Below, piece after piece: positions 7,122 through 15,414 of a DNA stretch of 64,000 nt. The stretch comes from Streptomyces subrutilus (GTDB lineage: Bacteria; Actinomycetota; Actinomycetes; Streptomycetales; Streptomycetaceae). The stretch spans positions 5,126,001 through 5,190,000 of the forward strand of contig NZ_CP023701.1 of assembly GCF_008704535.1 (NCBI RefSeq), given 5' to 3'. The notes beneath the pieces are model-generated. The model did not search any database. It was not told the origin of the DNA and saw nothing but the letters and a program-made list of their open reading frames with translations. Numbering within the stretch: position 1 is the first letter of the stretch; each line of letters begins with the position of its first letter. The position numbers and the translations under genes are program-made.

Positions 7122-8567
7122 ATGAAGCCACCCTCTCGTACCGCCGACGGACTGCTCCTCGTCGCCATCCTCGGCGGCATGTTCCTGGCGATGCTCGACC
7201 AGACGATCGTCGGCACGGCTCTGCCCCGCATCACCCAGGACCTGGGCGGCGGCGAGCTGTACACCTGGGCCGTGACGGCCTACCTCCTGACCTCCACCAT
7301 CACGGTCCCGCTCTACGGCCGGCTCTCCGACGTCTACGGACGCAAGCCGCTGCTCCTCACCGGCATCGCCGTGTTCCTCGTCGGCAGCGCCCTGTGCGCG
7401 GCGGCACAGGACATGAACCAGCTCATCGCCTTCCGGGCCGTCCAGGGTCTCGGCGCCGGCGCCCTGATCCCGTTGTCCCTCGCCCTGGTCGCCGACTCGG
7501 TCCCGCCCGAGCGGCGCGGCCGGACGCAGGGGGCCGTCGGGGGCGTCATGGCCTCCAGCTACGTCCTGGGCCCCTACCTCGGAGGCGTGTTCACCGACCA
7601 GGCGAGCTGGCACTGGGTCTTCCTGGTCAACCTTCCCGTCGGCCTGGCCGTGCTCGCCGTCATCTGGCGCCACCTGCCCGCCGGAGCCCGGATGCCCGAC
7701 GCGGGCCGCCCCGACTACGCCGGCATCACCGTGCTGACGGCCGCGATCAGCGCACTGCTGATCGGCCTGACGATGAAGGGCGTCGACGGCCACGTGTGGT
7801 CCGACCCCGTGGTCACCGGGCCCATCGCCCTCGCGCTCGTGCTCCTGGTGCCCTTCCTCATGATCGAGCGGCGGGCCGCCCAGCCGATCATGCCCCTGCG
7901 GCTCTTCCGCAACCGCACCTACACCCTGGTCAGCATCGCCTCGTTCTTCTCGGCCTTCTGCCTCTTCTCGGCCGTCGTGTTCCTGCCCCGCTACTTCCAG
8001 GAGGCCCTCGGACACAGCGCCAGCACCAGCGGCCTGCTCCTCTACCCGCTCATGGTGGCCATGGTCGCCGGCAGCCTCCTCGCCGGCGCGCTCCTGAGCA
8101 GGACCGGACGCTCCCGGATCTGGCTCGCCGCCGCCGCCGTGTCGGCCGCCGTGGGATCACTGCTCTTCACCCGGCTGGCGCTGGACACGTCACTTCAGGT
8201 CATGTCCCTGTGGATGGTGCTCATCGGCATCGGTATAGGTCCCATGCTCTCCGGCCTCACCCTCGTCATCCAGTCAGCGGTCAGGCCCGCCGACCTCGGA
8301 ACCGCCAGCTCGAACATCACCTTCTTCCGCCAGATCGGCGGATCCGTCGCACTGGCCGTCGCCGGCAGCCTCTACGCCGACACCCTCGGCGACCACATGG
8401 GCCGGGGCCTGCACCAGGCGCAGGCCGCCGCGACCGCCGCGGTCATTCCCGGTCTCGCCGTCGTCGGCGCCCTGGCCACGCTCGCCGCCGTGGCCTTCCT
8501 TCCCCCGCCGCGCACCGCCGCGGCGACAGCACCCACCCGGGACAGCCCTCTCACCTCGCGGGCCTGA
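7122..8567 (+). CDS. MFS exporter, EmrB/QacA (DHA2, 14-TM) type
   Basis: 481 aa inner-membrane proton-driven drug exporter. N-terminal LLVAILGGMFLAMLDQTIVGTALPRI is the DHA2 motif in TM1. LYGRLSDVYGRKPLLL is the conserved loop 2-3 motif A, and ALVADSVPPERRGRTQGAVGG with SYVLGPYLGGVFTD is motif C. Roughly 14 hydrophobic segments follow. The ATG at 7122 is chosen because upstream in-frame ATGs overlap the padR start and operator. It lacks a strong ribosome site, so a very short leader is possible. It is divergent from padR, which probably represses it. The substrate is unknown, most likely a toxic hydrophobic compound. Confidence 0.9.
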   Translation: MKPPSRTADGLLLVAILGGMFLAMLDQTIVGTALPRITQDLGGGELYTWAVTAYLLTSTITVPLYGRLSDVYGRKPLLLTGIAVFLVGSALCAAAQDMNQLIAFRAVQGLGAGALIPLSLALVADSVPPERRGRTQGAVGGVMASSYVLGPYLGGVFTDQASWHWVFLVNLPVGLAVLAVIWRHLPAGARMPDAGRPDYAGITVLTAAISALLIGLTMKGVDGHVWSDPVVTGPIALALVLLVPFLMIERRAAQPIMPLRLFRNRTYTLVSIASFFSAFCLFSAVVFLPRYFQEALGHSASTSGLLLYPLMVAMVAGSLLAGALLSRTGRSRIWLAAAAVSAAVGSLLFTRLALDTSLQVMSLWMVLIGIGIGPMLSGLTLVIQSAVRPADLGTASSNITFFRQIGGSVALAVAGSLYADTLGDHMGRGLHQAQAAATAAVIPGLAVVGALATLAAVAFLPPPRTAAATAPTRDSPLTSRA

Positions 8568-8681
8568 AGCGACCGCCCGAACCCCATGGACAGGAGGGCC
8601 CGGTGGCACACGCACTGGTCGTCGGCCGGCGTACCCGGGAGTTCGCCCGCCGCCCGACGTGCCGGCGACTCACCCCGGGCC

Positions 8682-8702
8682 GCCCGCGGGCGACCCGCGG
8701 GC
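8682..8702. terminator. Hairpin between convergent MFS and ybdK-like genes
   Basis: GCCCGCGGG (8682-8690), a three-base loop, then CCCGCGGGC (8694-8702). It is a 9-bp perfect stem in the 200-base convergent gap and could stop both transcripts. Confidence 0.45.
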
Positions 8703-8770
8703 GCACAAGGATGCGTACGCCTGCGGGCTCGGCGGGGGGTTCGGGTGTGCGAGGGTCGGGGCGGTGCCCG

Positions 8771-9928
8771 TCAGAGGGTCTCCGTTTCGTCTGCCAGGTG
8801 GCGCAGGACGTCCGTCAGGTCGTGGCGGCGGGCGAAGGCCGCGCGTTGGCGGTGGGCGCCCGAGCCGTCGCGCAGCAGGGCGGCCATCGTCTTCGCCGCG
8901 TGGTCCAGGTCGCCGGCGGCGGCCAGTTCCGGGGCGACCAGGTCCAGCAGGGCTTCGGCCAGGTCGGCCGCGGGGACCTCCTCGCCCGAGTACGGGTCCA
9001 GGCCGAAGCCTTCGAGGCCGTCGTGCGCCGCGCGCCAGCGCGCGAGGTGCAGTACGTCCTCGCGCAGGACCGGTTCGGGACGGCCCTCGGCGTTCTCCCG
9101 CAGGGCCGTGGCCACCAGGGCGCGGGCCAGTTCGGCCTGGAGGACGGCCGTGTCGATGTCGGGGGACATGTCGGGGGCCCGGATCTCCAGGGTCGGCCAG
9201 CGCAGGGAGGGGCGGAGGTCCCAGTAGACCATCTTGACGTCCAGGGCCGCCCCGGACGCGAGCAGGGTCTGCACCGAGCGGCGGAAGTGGGCCGTGGAGG
9301 TGAAGTGCGGGGGCAGTCCGGCCGAGGGCCAGCCCGACCAGGCCATCGCCCGCCAGCTGGCGTGGCCGGTGTCGCGGCCGCCCCAGAAAGGCGAGTTGGC
9401 GGCCAGCGCGATCAGCGTGGGCAGCCAGGGCCTGACCCGGTTGGACACCGTCACCGCGGTGTCCACGTCGAGGGTGCCCACGTGGACGTGGCGGCCGCAG
9501 CTGACCAGGGTGTCGGTCAGCGAGCCGAAGCGGCGGTGCTGCTCGCGCTGGCGCGGTTCGTCGTCGGTCAGGTGCAGCGGCCCCTCCACGGGCAGGACCG
9601 GCGAGGGCGCCGCGAGCAGCCGGCAGCCGTGGGCGCGGGCCGCCCGGCCCAGGGTGCGCCGCAGGGCCACGAGTTCCTTGCGCAGGGCGGTCGCCGAGTG
9701 GGCGACGGGGGTGGAGAGCTCCACCTGGTAGCGGGTGCCCTCGGGGTGGAGCTCGCCGGGCAGGCCGCCGGCGGTGGCGAGGACGTGCGGGGCGGCGGGG
9801 ACCACCCGGAAGGTGCGGGCGTCGACGAGGAGGAACTCCTCCTCGACGCCGACGGTGAGGGGGACGGCGGTGCGCACCGTGTGGTGCGGGTCGCCGGTGC
9901 TCGTGGTGCTGTTGCCAGGTCCGATCAC
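8771..9928 (-). CDS. YbdK-type carboxylate-amine ligase (glutamate-cysteine ligase family 2)
   Basis: 385 aa. VGVEEEFLLVD near residues 26-36 is the family-defining ATP/metal site. CGRHVHVG, SPFWGG and TLEIRAPDM further on complete the GCS2 fold. Members ligate an amino group to a carboxylate using ATP, and weak glutamate-cysteine ligase activity is known for E. coli YbdK. The GTG at 9928 has GGAGG four bases upstream; ATGs at 9949/9945 lack one, so a slightly longer form is possible. Convergent with the MFS gene and divergent from the next exporter. In actinomycetes, which use mycothiol, the true substrate is uncertain. Confidence 0.88.
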   Translation of the reverse strand: MIGPGNSTTSTGDPHHTVRTAVPLTVGVEEEFLLVDARTFRVVPAAPHVLATAGGLPGELHPEGTRYQVELSTPVAHSATALRKELVALRRTLGRAARAHGCRLLAAPSPVLPVEGPLHLTDDEPRQREQHRRFGSLTDTLVSCGRHVHVGTLDVDTAVTVSNRVRPWLPTLIALAANSPFWGGRDTGHASWRAMAWSGWPSAGLPPHFTSTAHFRRSVQTLLASGAALDVKMVYWDLRPSLRWPTLEIRAPDMSPDIDTAVLQAELARALVATALRENAEGRPEPVLREDVLHLARWRAAHDGLEGFGLDPYSGEEVPAADLAEALLDLVAPELAAAGDLDHAAKTMAALLRDGSGAHRQRAAFARRHDLTDVLRHLADETETL

Positions 9929-10134
9929 TACGCCTCCCTGGACATACATACGAGTCTTTCATCATGAGCGGGACGGCCGGGGAGGAGCGCCTGTCGATTC
10001 GGTCAAATGTCCGATGATAATGGCGAGTTAGCGGCAAACGCCGTTTCGGATGGGGCCGAGGGGTCGAACGGGGCGACTGTTGCCGCTGCGTGAAAGGCGG
10101 AAAAACTCCCCCGGGCCCACGCCCGGACGGTGGT

Positions 10135-10140
10135 TATCAT
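10135..10140 (+). promoter_or_regulatory. -10 box of leaderless MFS gene
   Basis: TATCAT ends five bases before the GTG at 10146, placing transcription start at or next to the first base of the start codon. No ribosome site is present upstream of the GTG. Leaderless GTG/ATG transcripts are common in Streptomyces. Confidence 0.5.
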
Positions 10141-10145
10141 CCGGG

Positions 10146-11414
10146 GTGACCCGTACGACCGAAGCGACCCGCACCCGCGCCCTGTCCCGAATATTCGCCG
10201 ACCTCACCCCGCTCTCCACCTCCCCGGACTACCGGCGGCTGTGGATCGGCGGCACCATCTCCTGGATCGGCCAGGCGATGACCGCCCTCGCGATCTCGCT
10301 CCAGGTCTACGACATCACCGGCTCCAGCTTCTCCGTCGGGCTGGTCGGCCTCTTCTCGCTCGTCCCGCTCGTCGCCTTCGGCCTCTACGGCGGGGCCATC
10401 GCCGACACCGTCGACCGGCGCAAGCTCGGCCTCTACGCCTCCCTCGGCGCCGCCGCCCTGTCGGTCGCGCTCGCCACCGCCGCGCTGTTCGGCTACCACC
10501 ACGTCTGGTTCCTGTACGCCGTCGTGTCCCTCCAGGCGGTGTGCGGGGCGCTCACCGGCCCGGCCCGGTCGGCCATGATCCCCCGGCTGCTGCCGCCCGA
10601 GCAGCTGCCCGCCGCCAACGCGCTGAACTCCGTCACCATGACCTCCGGCTTCATGGCCGGACCGATGCTCGGCGGCCTGATCGTCGGCTGGTGGGGCTTC
10701 CAGGCCGCCTACCTCGTCGACGCCGTGACCTTCTGCGCCGCGCTCTACGCGATGTGGCGGCTGCCGTCGATGAAGCCCGACCGCGCCGAGGGGGCCCGGG
10801 GGAGGGCGTCCGTCATCGACGGCCTGCGGTTCCTCGGGACCCGGCCGAACATCCGGATGACCTTCTTCTCCGACCTGGCCGCCATGGTGCTGGCGCAACC
10901 CAAGGCGCTGTTCCCGGCCATCGCCGTGCTCTGGTACGGCGGCGACGCCAAGACGGTGGGCCTGCTCGTGGCGGCGCCGGCCGTCGGGGCGCTGCTGGGC
11001 GGGGTGTTCTCCGGCTGGCAGAGCCACATCCGCCGGCACGGGCTGGCGATCCTGCTCGCCGTGGCCGCGTGGGGCCTGGCCATCGCCGTCTTCGGGCTCA
11101 CCCGGAACCTGTGGCTCGGCCTCTTCTTCCTGGCCCTGGCCGGCTGGGCCGACACCATCTCCATGGTGTTCCGCTCCACGATGATGCAGGCCGCGACCCC
11201 GGACGACATGCGCGGCCGCCTCCAGGGCGTCTTCATCGTGGTCGTCGCGGGCGGGCCCCGGCTCGGAGACTTCCTCGCCGGGACCGTCGCCGACCTGACC
11301 TCCCCGGCCGTGGCGATCACGGGCGGCGGGCTCTGTTGCGTCCTGGTGCTGGGGCTGCTCGCCCTCCGCTGGCGCAAATTCGCCCACTACGACGCCCGGT
11401 CGCCGCAGGCCTAG
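10146..11414 (+). CDS. MFS transporter, MFS_3/EntS-like exporter
   Basis: 422 aa with about 12 membrane segments. Typical motifs are SPDYRRLWIGGTISWIGQAMTALAI at the first helix, AIADTVDRRKL (loop motif) and AANALNSVTMTSGFMAGPMLGG. This resembles the enterobactin exporter/MFS_3 group that exports siderophores or drugs. The GTG at 10146 fits a leaderless start. The TAG stop codon lies within CTAG, which is the target duplication of the IS701-like element starting at 11415. The insertion therefore leaves the protein unchanged but removes the native 3' flank. Confidence 0.87.
   Translation: MTRTTEATRTRALSRIFADLTPLSTSPDYRRLWIGGTISWIGQAMTALAISLQVYDITGSSFSVGLVGLFSLVPLVAFGLYGGAIADTVDRRKLGLYASLGAAALSVALATAALFGYHHVWFLYAVVSLQAVCGALTGPARSAMIPRLLPPEQLPAANALNSVTMTSGFMAGPMLGGLIVGWWGFQAAYLVDAVTFCAALYAMWRLPSMKPDRAEGARGRASVIDGLRFLGTRPNIRMTFFSDLAAMVLAQPKALFPAIAVLWYGGDAKTVGLLVAAPAVGALLGGVFSGWQSHIRRHGLAILLAVAAWGLAIAVFGLTRNLWLGLFFLALAGWADTISMVFRSTMMQAATPDDMRGRLQGVFIVVVAGGPRLGDFLAGTVADLTSPAVAITGGGLCCVLVLGLLALRWRKFAHYDARSPQA
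11411..11414. repeat. CTAG target-site duplication, left
   Basis: CTAG directly precedes the TACTCC end of the element and recurs directly after its other end (14647-14650). Four-base CTAG-type duplications are usual for IS701-family insertion. Confidence 0.8.
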
Positions 11415-11441
11415 TACTCCAGTGTGACTTCGCGATCTCGT
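11415..11441 (+). repeat. Terminal inverted repeat, left
   Basis: Begins TACTCCAGTGTGACTTCG and pairs with the reverse complement of 14620-14646, with four mismatches in 27. Confidence 0.8.
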
Positions 11442-11527
11442 AGAGACCCTGGTCGGGAACGGGTGCGGTCACCCCGTGACCATCGGGGTGTGTGGACTCC
11501 TTTCGCCTGACCACGCCAGCAGGGTGA

Positions 11528-12478
11528 TCACAGGACGAGCATGAGTTTGCCGCCGGGGCGGCGGGATCGGCTGAGCTTGGCCGCTTCCTGGATCTGGTCG
11601 AGGGTGTAGGTGCGGGCGACTGGTACGACCAGGATGCCTTCGCCGGCGAGCCTGGCGAACTCATTGATCTGGTCGTAGCGGATCTCGGTAGTGATCCGGA
11701 CGCCCAGTTCGGCTGCGGCGGCGAAGTCCGAGACGGTGAGGACGCGGTCGGGATCCCCGGTCAGCTCGATCAAGGTCGGTAGCGAGCCGCCGGCCGGACT
11801 GGGCTGGTCGGCGCGGTCGATCCGGCCCCCGGTCGGCGTGGTGTCCAGGGCGCGGTCCACGGGGCCTGGGGTCAGTGCGCTGACGCGTTCGGTCATGCCC
11901 TCGCCGTAGGCGGTCACCTGGGCGCCGATCTCTTCCAGGGCGGCGGCCCGAGTCGGCCCGGCGGTGGCTATCACCCGAATACCCCGGTGCAGCGCGAAGC
12001 GCACCGCCGCCTCACCCACGGTGGTGCCTGCGCCGTGGACGAGCAGCAGCTCGCCCGGCTGAACGCCGAGGTCGTCGAGCGCGCGCCACGCCGTCTCGGC
12101 CGCCATCGGCAGCGCGGCGGCCTGCTCGGCGGTTACGCCCTCGGGAATGCGTGCCCAGTCCGGCATCAGCGCGTACTCGGCGGCGCCGGCCGTCGGGCCG
12201 TCGAAGGCGGCAGGGCCGAACACCCGGTCGCCGATCTGGACGCCGGTGACGCCTTCGCCGAGCGCGTCGACGGTACCGGCGACTTCGAGGCCGAGCCCGC
12301 GCGGCAGCGGCGGCAGATGGTCGGCGAGGAGACCGTCGACGACGTGCCAGTCGGCCGGTGTCAGGCCGCACGCCCGCACAGCGATGCGGATCTGGCCGGG
12401 TCCCGGCTCCGGCTGTGGGACGTCGCGGAGCACGATCACGTCCGGGGAACCGAACTGGTCGAATTGCAGAGCCTTCAT
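11528..12478 (-). CDS. NADP-dependent oxidoreductase, quinone-oxidoreductase-like MDR family (element cargo)
   Basis: 316 aa. N-terminal GroES-like part (MKALQFDQFGSPDVIVLRDVPQPEPGPGQ...GLEVAGTVDALG...GDRVFG) and a Rossmann part with LLVHGAGTTVGEAAVRFA as the NADPH loop. Zinc-binding residues of classical alcohol dehydrogenases are absent, as in quinone oxidoreductases. The ATG at 12478 begins the family motif. It is divergent from a TetR gene with two operator-like repeats between them, so the pair is probably a self-contained, inducible reductase for quinones or enones. Both genes lie inside the IS701-like element. Confidence 0.88.
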   Translation of the reverse strand: MKALQFDQFGSPDVIVLRDVPQPEPGPGQIRIAVRACGLTPADWHVVDGLLADHLPPLPRGLGLEVAGTVDALGEGVTGVQIGDRVFGPAAFDGPTAGAAEYALMPDWARIPEGVTAEQAAALPMAAETAWRALDDLGVQPGELLLVHGAGTTVGEAAVRFALHRGIRVIATAGPTRAAALEEIGAQVTAYGEGMTERVSALTPGPVDRALDTTPTGGRIDRADQPSPAGGSLPTLIELTGDPDRVLTVSDFAAAAELGVRITTEIRYDQINEFARLAGEGILVVPVARTYTLDQIQEAAKLSRSRRPGGKLMLVL

Positions 12479-12494
12479 GACGATCTCCCGACTG

Positions 12495-12547
12495 ATGACA
12501 GCATCTGTTGTCATTGACCGTACCAGCCGATAACAGCTCCTGTTGTC
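12495..12547. promoter_or_regulatory. Candidate TetR operators between divergent cargo genes
   Basis: ACAGCATCTGTTGTC (12498-12512) and ACAGCTCCTGTTGTC (12533-12547) are direct repeats 35 bases apart. The first lies inside the inverted repeat ATGACA...TGTCAT (12495-12514). The second lies 14 bases before the TetR start codon, so both genes could be repressed. Confidence 0.6.
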
Positions 12548-12561
12548 GTACGCTGGTGGGT

Positions 12562-13134
12562 ATGCCGCGATGGGAATCTGACGCACAGGGCCGGCTCGAA
12601 CGCGCGGCGCTCGAGCTGTTCGAGACGCAAGGGTTCGAGCGCACCTCGGTCGCGCAGATCGCAGGCGCCGCCGGGCTGAAGGAGCGCTCCTTCTATCGCT
12701 ACTTCCCCGACAAGCGGGAAGTCCTCTTCGCCGGCAACGAACTCGAGGCCCATCTCGTCGCCCAGGTCGAGGCAGCCGACCCCGGCCTCACGCCGATCGA
12801 GGCGCTGCTGGCCGCGCTGGGAACCGCGGAGGAGATCTTCCGCCCGCGCGAGTTCCTGCTGCGCCGGGCAAGGGTGATCGCCGCCAACCCGGCGCTGGCC
12901 GAGCGCGATCTGATCAAGCTCGCCGCCATCGCCGACGCGCTGGCACCGGCGCTTGAGCGCCGCGGCGTCGAGCCCGGAAAAGTACGCTTCATGATCGACG
13001 TGGTGCTGGCGATCCACCGGCGCGCCATGCCCCGCTGGCTGGCCGAGCCGGACACCACCCTCGCTCAGCTCATGGCTCAGGCCGCCGCCGAGCTGTGCGA
13101 AGTGGTTGCGCCACCAGCTCCAACGATCCGCTGA
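12562..13134 (+). CDS. TetR-family repressor (element cargo)
   Basis: 190 aa. The N-terminal helix-turn-helix is complete: RLERAALELFETQGFERTSVAQIAGAAGLKERSFYRYFPDKREVLF (residues about 11-56). The C-terminal ligand domain is helical and ends LMAQAAAELCEVV. It starts at the ATG at 12562, divergent from the oxidoreductase. Its 3' end is convergent with the transposase pseudogene, with only 62 bases between the two stop codons. It probably represses the reductase and itself through the repeats at 12495-12547. Confidence 0.9.
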   Translation: MPRWESDAQGRLERAALELFETQGFERTSVAQIAGAAGLKERSFYRYFPDKREVLFAGNELEAHLVAQVEAADPGLTPIEALLAALGTAEEIFRPREFLLRRARVIAANPALAERDLIKLAAIADALAPALERRGVEPGKVRFMIDVVLAIHRRAMPRWLAEPDTTLAQLMAQAAAELCEVVAPPAPTIR

Positions 13135-13196
13135 GTCGGCCGCGGAACATGCCTCGCAGGTAGGCGTAGAACCGGCTGTCCCGGAACGGCCTTACG

Positions 13197-14570
13197 TCAG
13201 TGCGGCTTCCTGGTCCATCTGGTGGGTTCCTTGAGAGATCGTCGCCGGTAGTGACTGCGTCGAGCCGCTGACTGGTGAGTCGGCGCCAACTCGACCAGTG
13301 CAGCAGTGTGGCCGTGGTGATGGCCGGCGCAGTGAGGACTGCAGTGAGCAGGCGGCGGATCTCCGGGACGGTCAGATGTATCGGCTCACGTTTTCGGGTC
13401 GGGTGATGCGGTTCTGTTGGCCGGTGGGGTGCCGCGCTGGCGACGGCGACGGCGGTGAGGAAGGCCAGGGCGAGCATGGCGAGGGTGATGTGCCGGTGCC
13501 ATGAGGTCCAGTGCCTGACCTGGTAGTGGTCGAGCCCGACCTGGCTCTTGGCTGCCTGGAAGCACTCCTCGATGCTCCAGCGGGCACCGGCGACGCGTAC
13601 CAGTTCGGCCAGGGTCACTTCGGTGGGTGACCAGCACCGGTAGAAGGCGAGTTCGCCGGTGGTCCGGTTGCGGCGGATCAGCAGATGGCGGTGGCTGCCA
13701 GCGCCGATGTGGACCCAGGCCCAGTCGTAGTGGCGCGGGCCCCTCGCACCGTTGCCAGCACTGTGCCGTTGCCAGGCCGTGGCAGGCAGACTGTCGGCGA
13801 CGGTGTCCGCGCGAGCGGGGGCGCGACCCTGGTTGACCCGCACTCTCGTCGAGCAGGCGACGGCCAAAACGTAGCCGACTTCGCGTGTCTCCAGGGCGAG
13901 CCGTAGATGAGGGTCCTGTCCGTAAGCTTCGTCGCCGGTCACCCAGGATGCGGTGATCCTGGCGTCCAGCGCCGTCTCAATCATCTCCCAGGCCAGGCCA
14001 GGCGGGGCTTGGTCGCGAACTGCACGTCCTCGGGTATGCCTGCCTCGCGGCGGCGCTCGGGGTCGTTGGACCAGGAGTGTCGGGCAGGTAGAGCCGATGG
14101 TCGATCAACGCCCGTCCCCGCTCGGTGGCGTAGGCGAGGAACACGCCGACCTGTGAGTTCTCGATGCGTCCCGCGGTGCCGGTGTACTGCCGTTGCACGC
14201 CCGCCGAGGCGTGGCCCTTCTTCACGAAGCCGGTCTCGTCCACGATCGGCACCGCGCCGTCGGTGCCGAGGTGGTCGACGACACAGGCGCGTAGGTCGTC
14301 ACGGACGGCATCGGCGTCCCAGCGGGCGTAACGCAGCAGGCGCTGCATCGGTCCGGGCCGGACATGGCCGACCTGTTCGGCCAACTGCCGGCAGTTCTTA
14401 CGTTCGACGCCCGACAGCAGGCCGAGCAGATAGCCGCGGGCGGTCGCCCGCGGCTCCACCCGGCCGAAGCGGCCCGCAATCCGGGCCATGGCCTGGTCGA
14501 ACATCATCCGCCAGCGGGCCGGATCTACGCCATGGCCCGCGGCCACCACACGATCTTCGTTTGTCCACAC
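13197..14570 (-). pseudogene. IS701-family transposase, multiple frameshifts
   Basis: Starts at the GTG at 14570. The first part has MARIAGRFGRVEPRATARGY, VDETGFVKKG (first catalytic Asp) and IENSQVGVFLAY. The frame then breaks near 14080 (two extra bases, AC), again near 13990-14000 (a five-base CCTGG duplication), and a third time near 13280 (one base missing). The middle frame retains WVTGDEAYG (second Asp) and RWSIEECFQAAK (Glu), so the DDE triad is recognisable. After the third shift the tail THQSAARRSHYRRR matches the basic C-terminus expected for the family, ending at 13197. No single frame covers the protein, so it should be inactive. Confidence 0.85.
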
Positions 14571-14619
14571 ACCAACCGATGATCACGCGGTGGCCATACG
14601 CTCCCCAGCCGGGTCCGCA

Positions 14620-14646
14620 ACAAGATCACGAAGTCAGATTGGAGTA
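14620..14646 (-). repeat. Terminal inverted repeat, right
   Basis: Read on the minus strand it begins TACTCCAATCTGACTTCG, matching the left end. CTAG follows directly at 14647. Confidence 0.8.
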
Positions 14647-14650
14647 CTAG
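14647..14650. repeat. CTAG target-site duplication, right
   Basis: Second copy of the CTAG at 11411-11414. Removing the element restores a single CTAG containing the MFS stop codon. Confidence 0.8.
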
Positions 14651-14755
14651 GACGGTTCGGCGCCGTCCGCGGGCGGCCGACGTCGCGTGGTCTCGTGTGA
14701 AGGGGGGGTCGGCGGGTGCGTTGCCTTCGTGTTGACGGGGCTTCTCTTCCGTTTT

Positions 14756-14775
14756 GAACAGTCATATGACTGTTC
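14756..14775. promoter_or_regulatory. Perfect 20-bp palindrome
   Basis: GAACAGTCATATGACTGTTC equals its own reverse complement. It lies in an AT-richer stretch about 60 bases before the decayed gene at 14836 and looks like an operator for a dimeric regulator (AraC-, MarR- or TetR-like). No matching regulator gene is adjacent. Confidence 0.45.
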
Positions 14776-14835
14776 GGCAGTTGCTTCGGAACCAGCCGAA
14801 CCAGCCGAACCCGCCGAACCAGGAGGAAGGCCTTC

Positions 14836-15394
14836 ATGCGTCTTCGTGCGCTCGCCACCGCCGCGCTCTCCGGGCTGCTCGTGCCGCCCGTCGTCGCGGC
14901 GCCCCCCGGAGAGCCGGGCCTGCTCGCCGTACCTCTCCGTCGCCCGCTACTCCGACGCGCTCGACAAGACCACCGTCGACGGGCGGCTCGTCGGCGGGTC
15001 TCCGGGCTCGCCGACCGGTCGGTGCTGTTCTCGCTCAAGACCGGCCGCGGCGACACCCCGGCCGCGAAGGCCACGGCGCAGCTGCCGCTGACGGACGGCG
15101 CCGGCAGGCCGGTCGACTCCGAGGGCATCGTCGTCGGCGCTCGCGGCCGGGCCGAAGCTGCGGGTGGCGCGCAAGACGCTGCTCGGGGACTTCGACGACT
15201 GCCCCACCCTCGGCGCACCGTCCAAGCTGCCGCAGAACCACCCCCTCGTCGACAACATCGAGGGCATGGCCGTCGCCGGCCACGACGGGTACGGGCGGCT
15301 GCGGCTGCTGCTCGTCAGCGGCGACAACGAGCTGCCGCAGCAGGTGACCCGGCTGTACCGGATGGACGTACGGCTGCCCGCCCGCCGGTACTGA
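14836..15394 (+). pseudogene. Decayed esterase-like phytase-family secreted protein
   Basis: Begins as an exported protein (MRLRALATAALSGLLVPPVVA, AGGAGG upstream) but is broken. Successive pieces in different frames read VARYSDALDKTTVDGR, then LADRSVLFSLKTGRGDTPA and PVDSEGIVV, then NHPLVDNIEGMAVAGHDGYG and LLLVSGDNE...VTRLYRMDVRLPAR. The pieces are in the order of the esterase-like phytase domain (PF13449-type beta-propeller), whose members are near 350-400 aa. Only about 185 codons remain, so internal deletions as well as frameshifts have occurred. It lies directly beyond the IS701-like element. Confidence 0.7.
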
Positions 15395-15414
15395 GCCGCA
15401 CCCCGCCCGTCCGG

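Larger units (their letters stand above)
11415..14646. mobile_element. IS701-like element with passenger genes (about 3.2 kb)
   Basis: The two ends are inverted repeats of about 27 bp (11415-11441 and 14620-14646; 23 of 27 positions match, both starting TACTCCA and sharing TGACTTCG), flanked by CTAG on both sides. Inside are a zinc-free oxidoreductase gene (minus), a divergent TetR gene (plus) and an IS701-type transposase pseudogene (minus). No third copy of the terminal repeat was seen between cargo and transposase, so cargo and transposase look like one unit. The transposase is frameshifted, so movement would need a transposase acting in trans. Confidence 0.8.
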
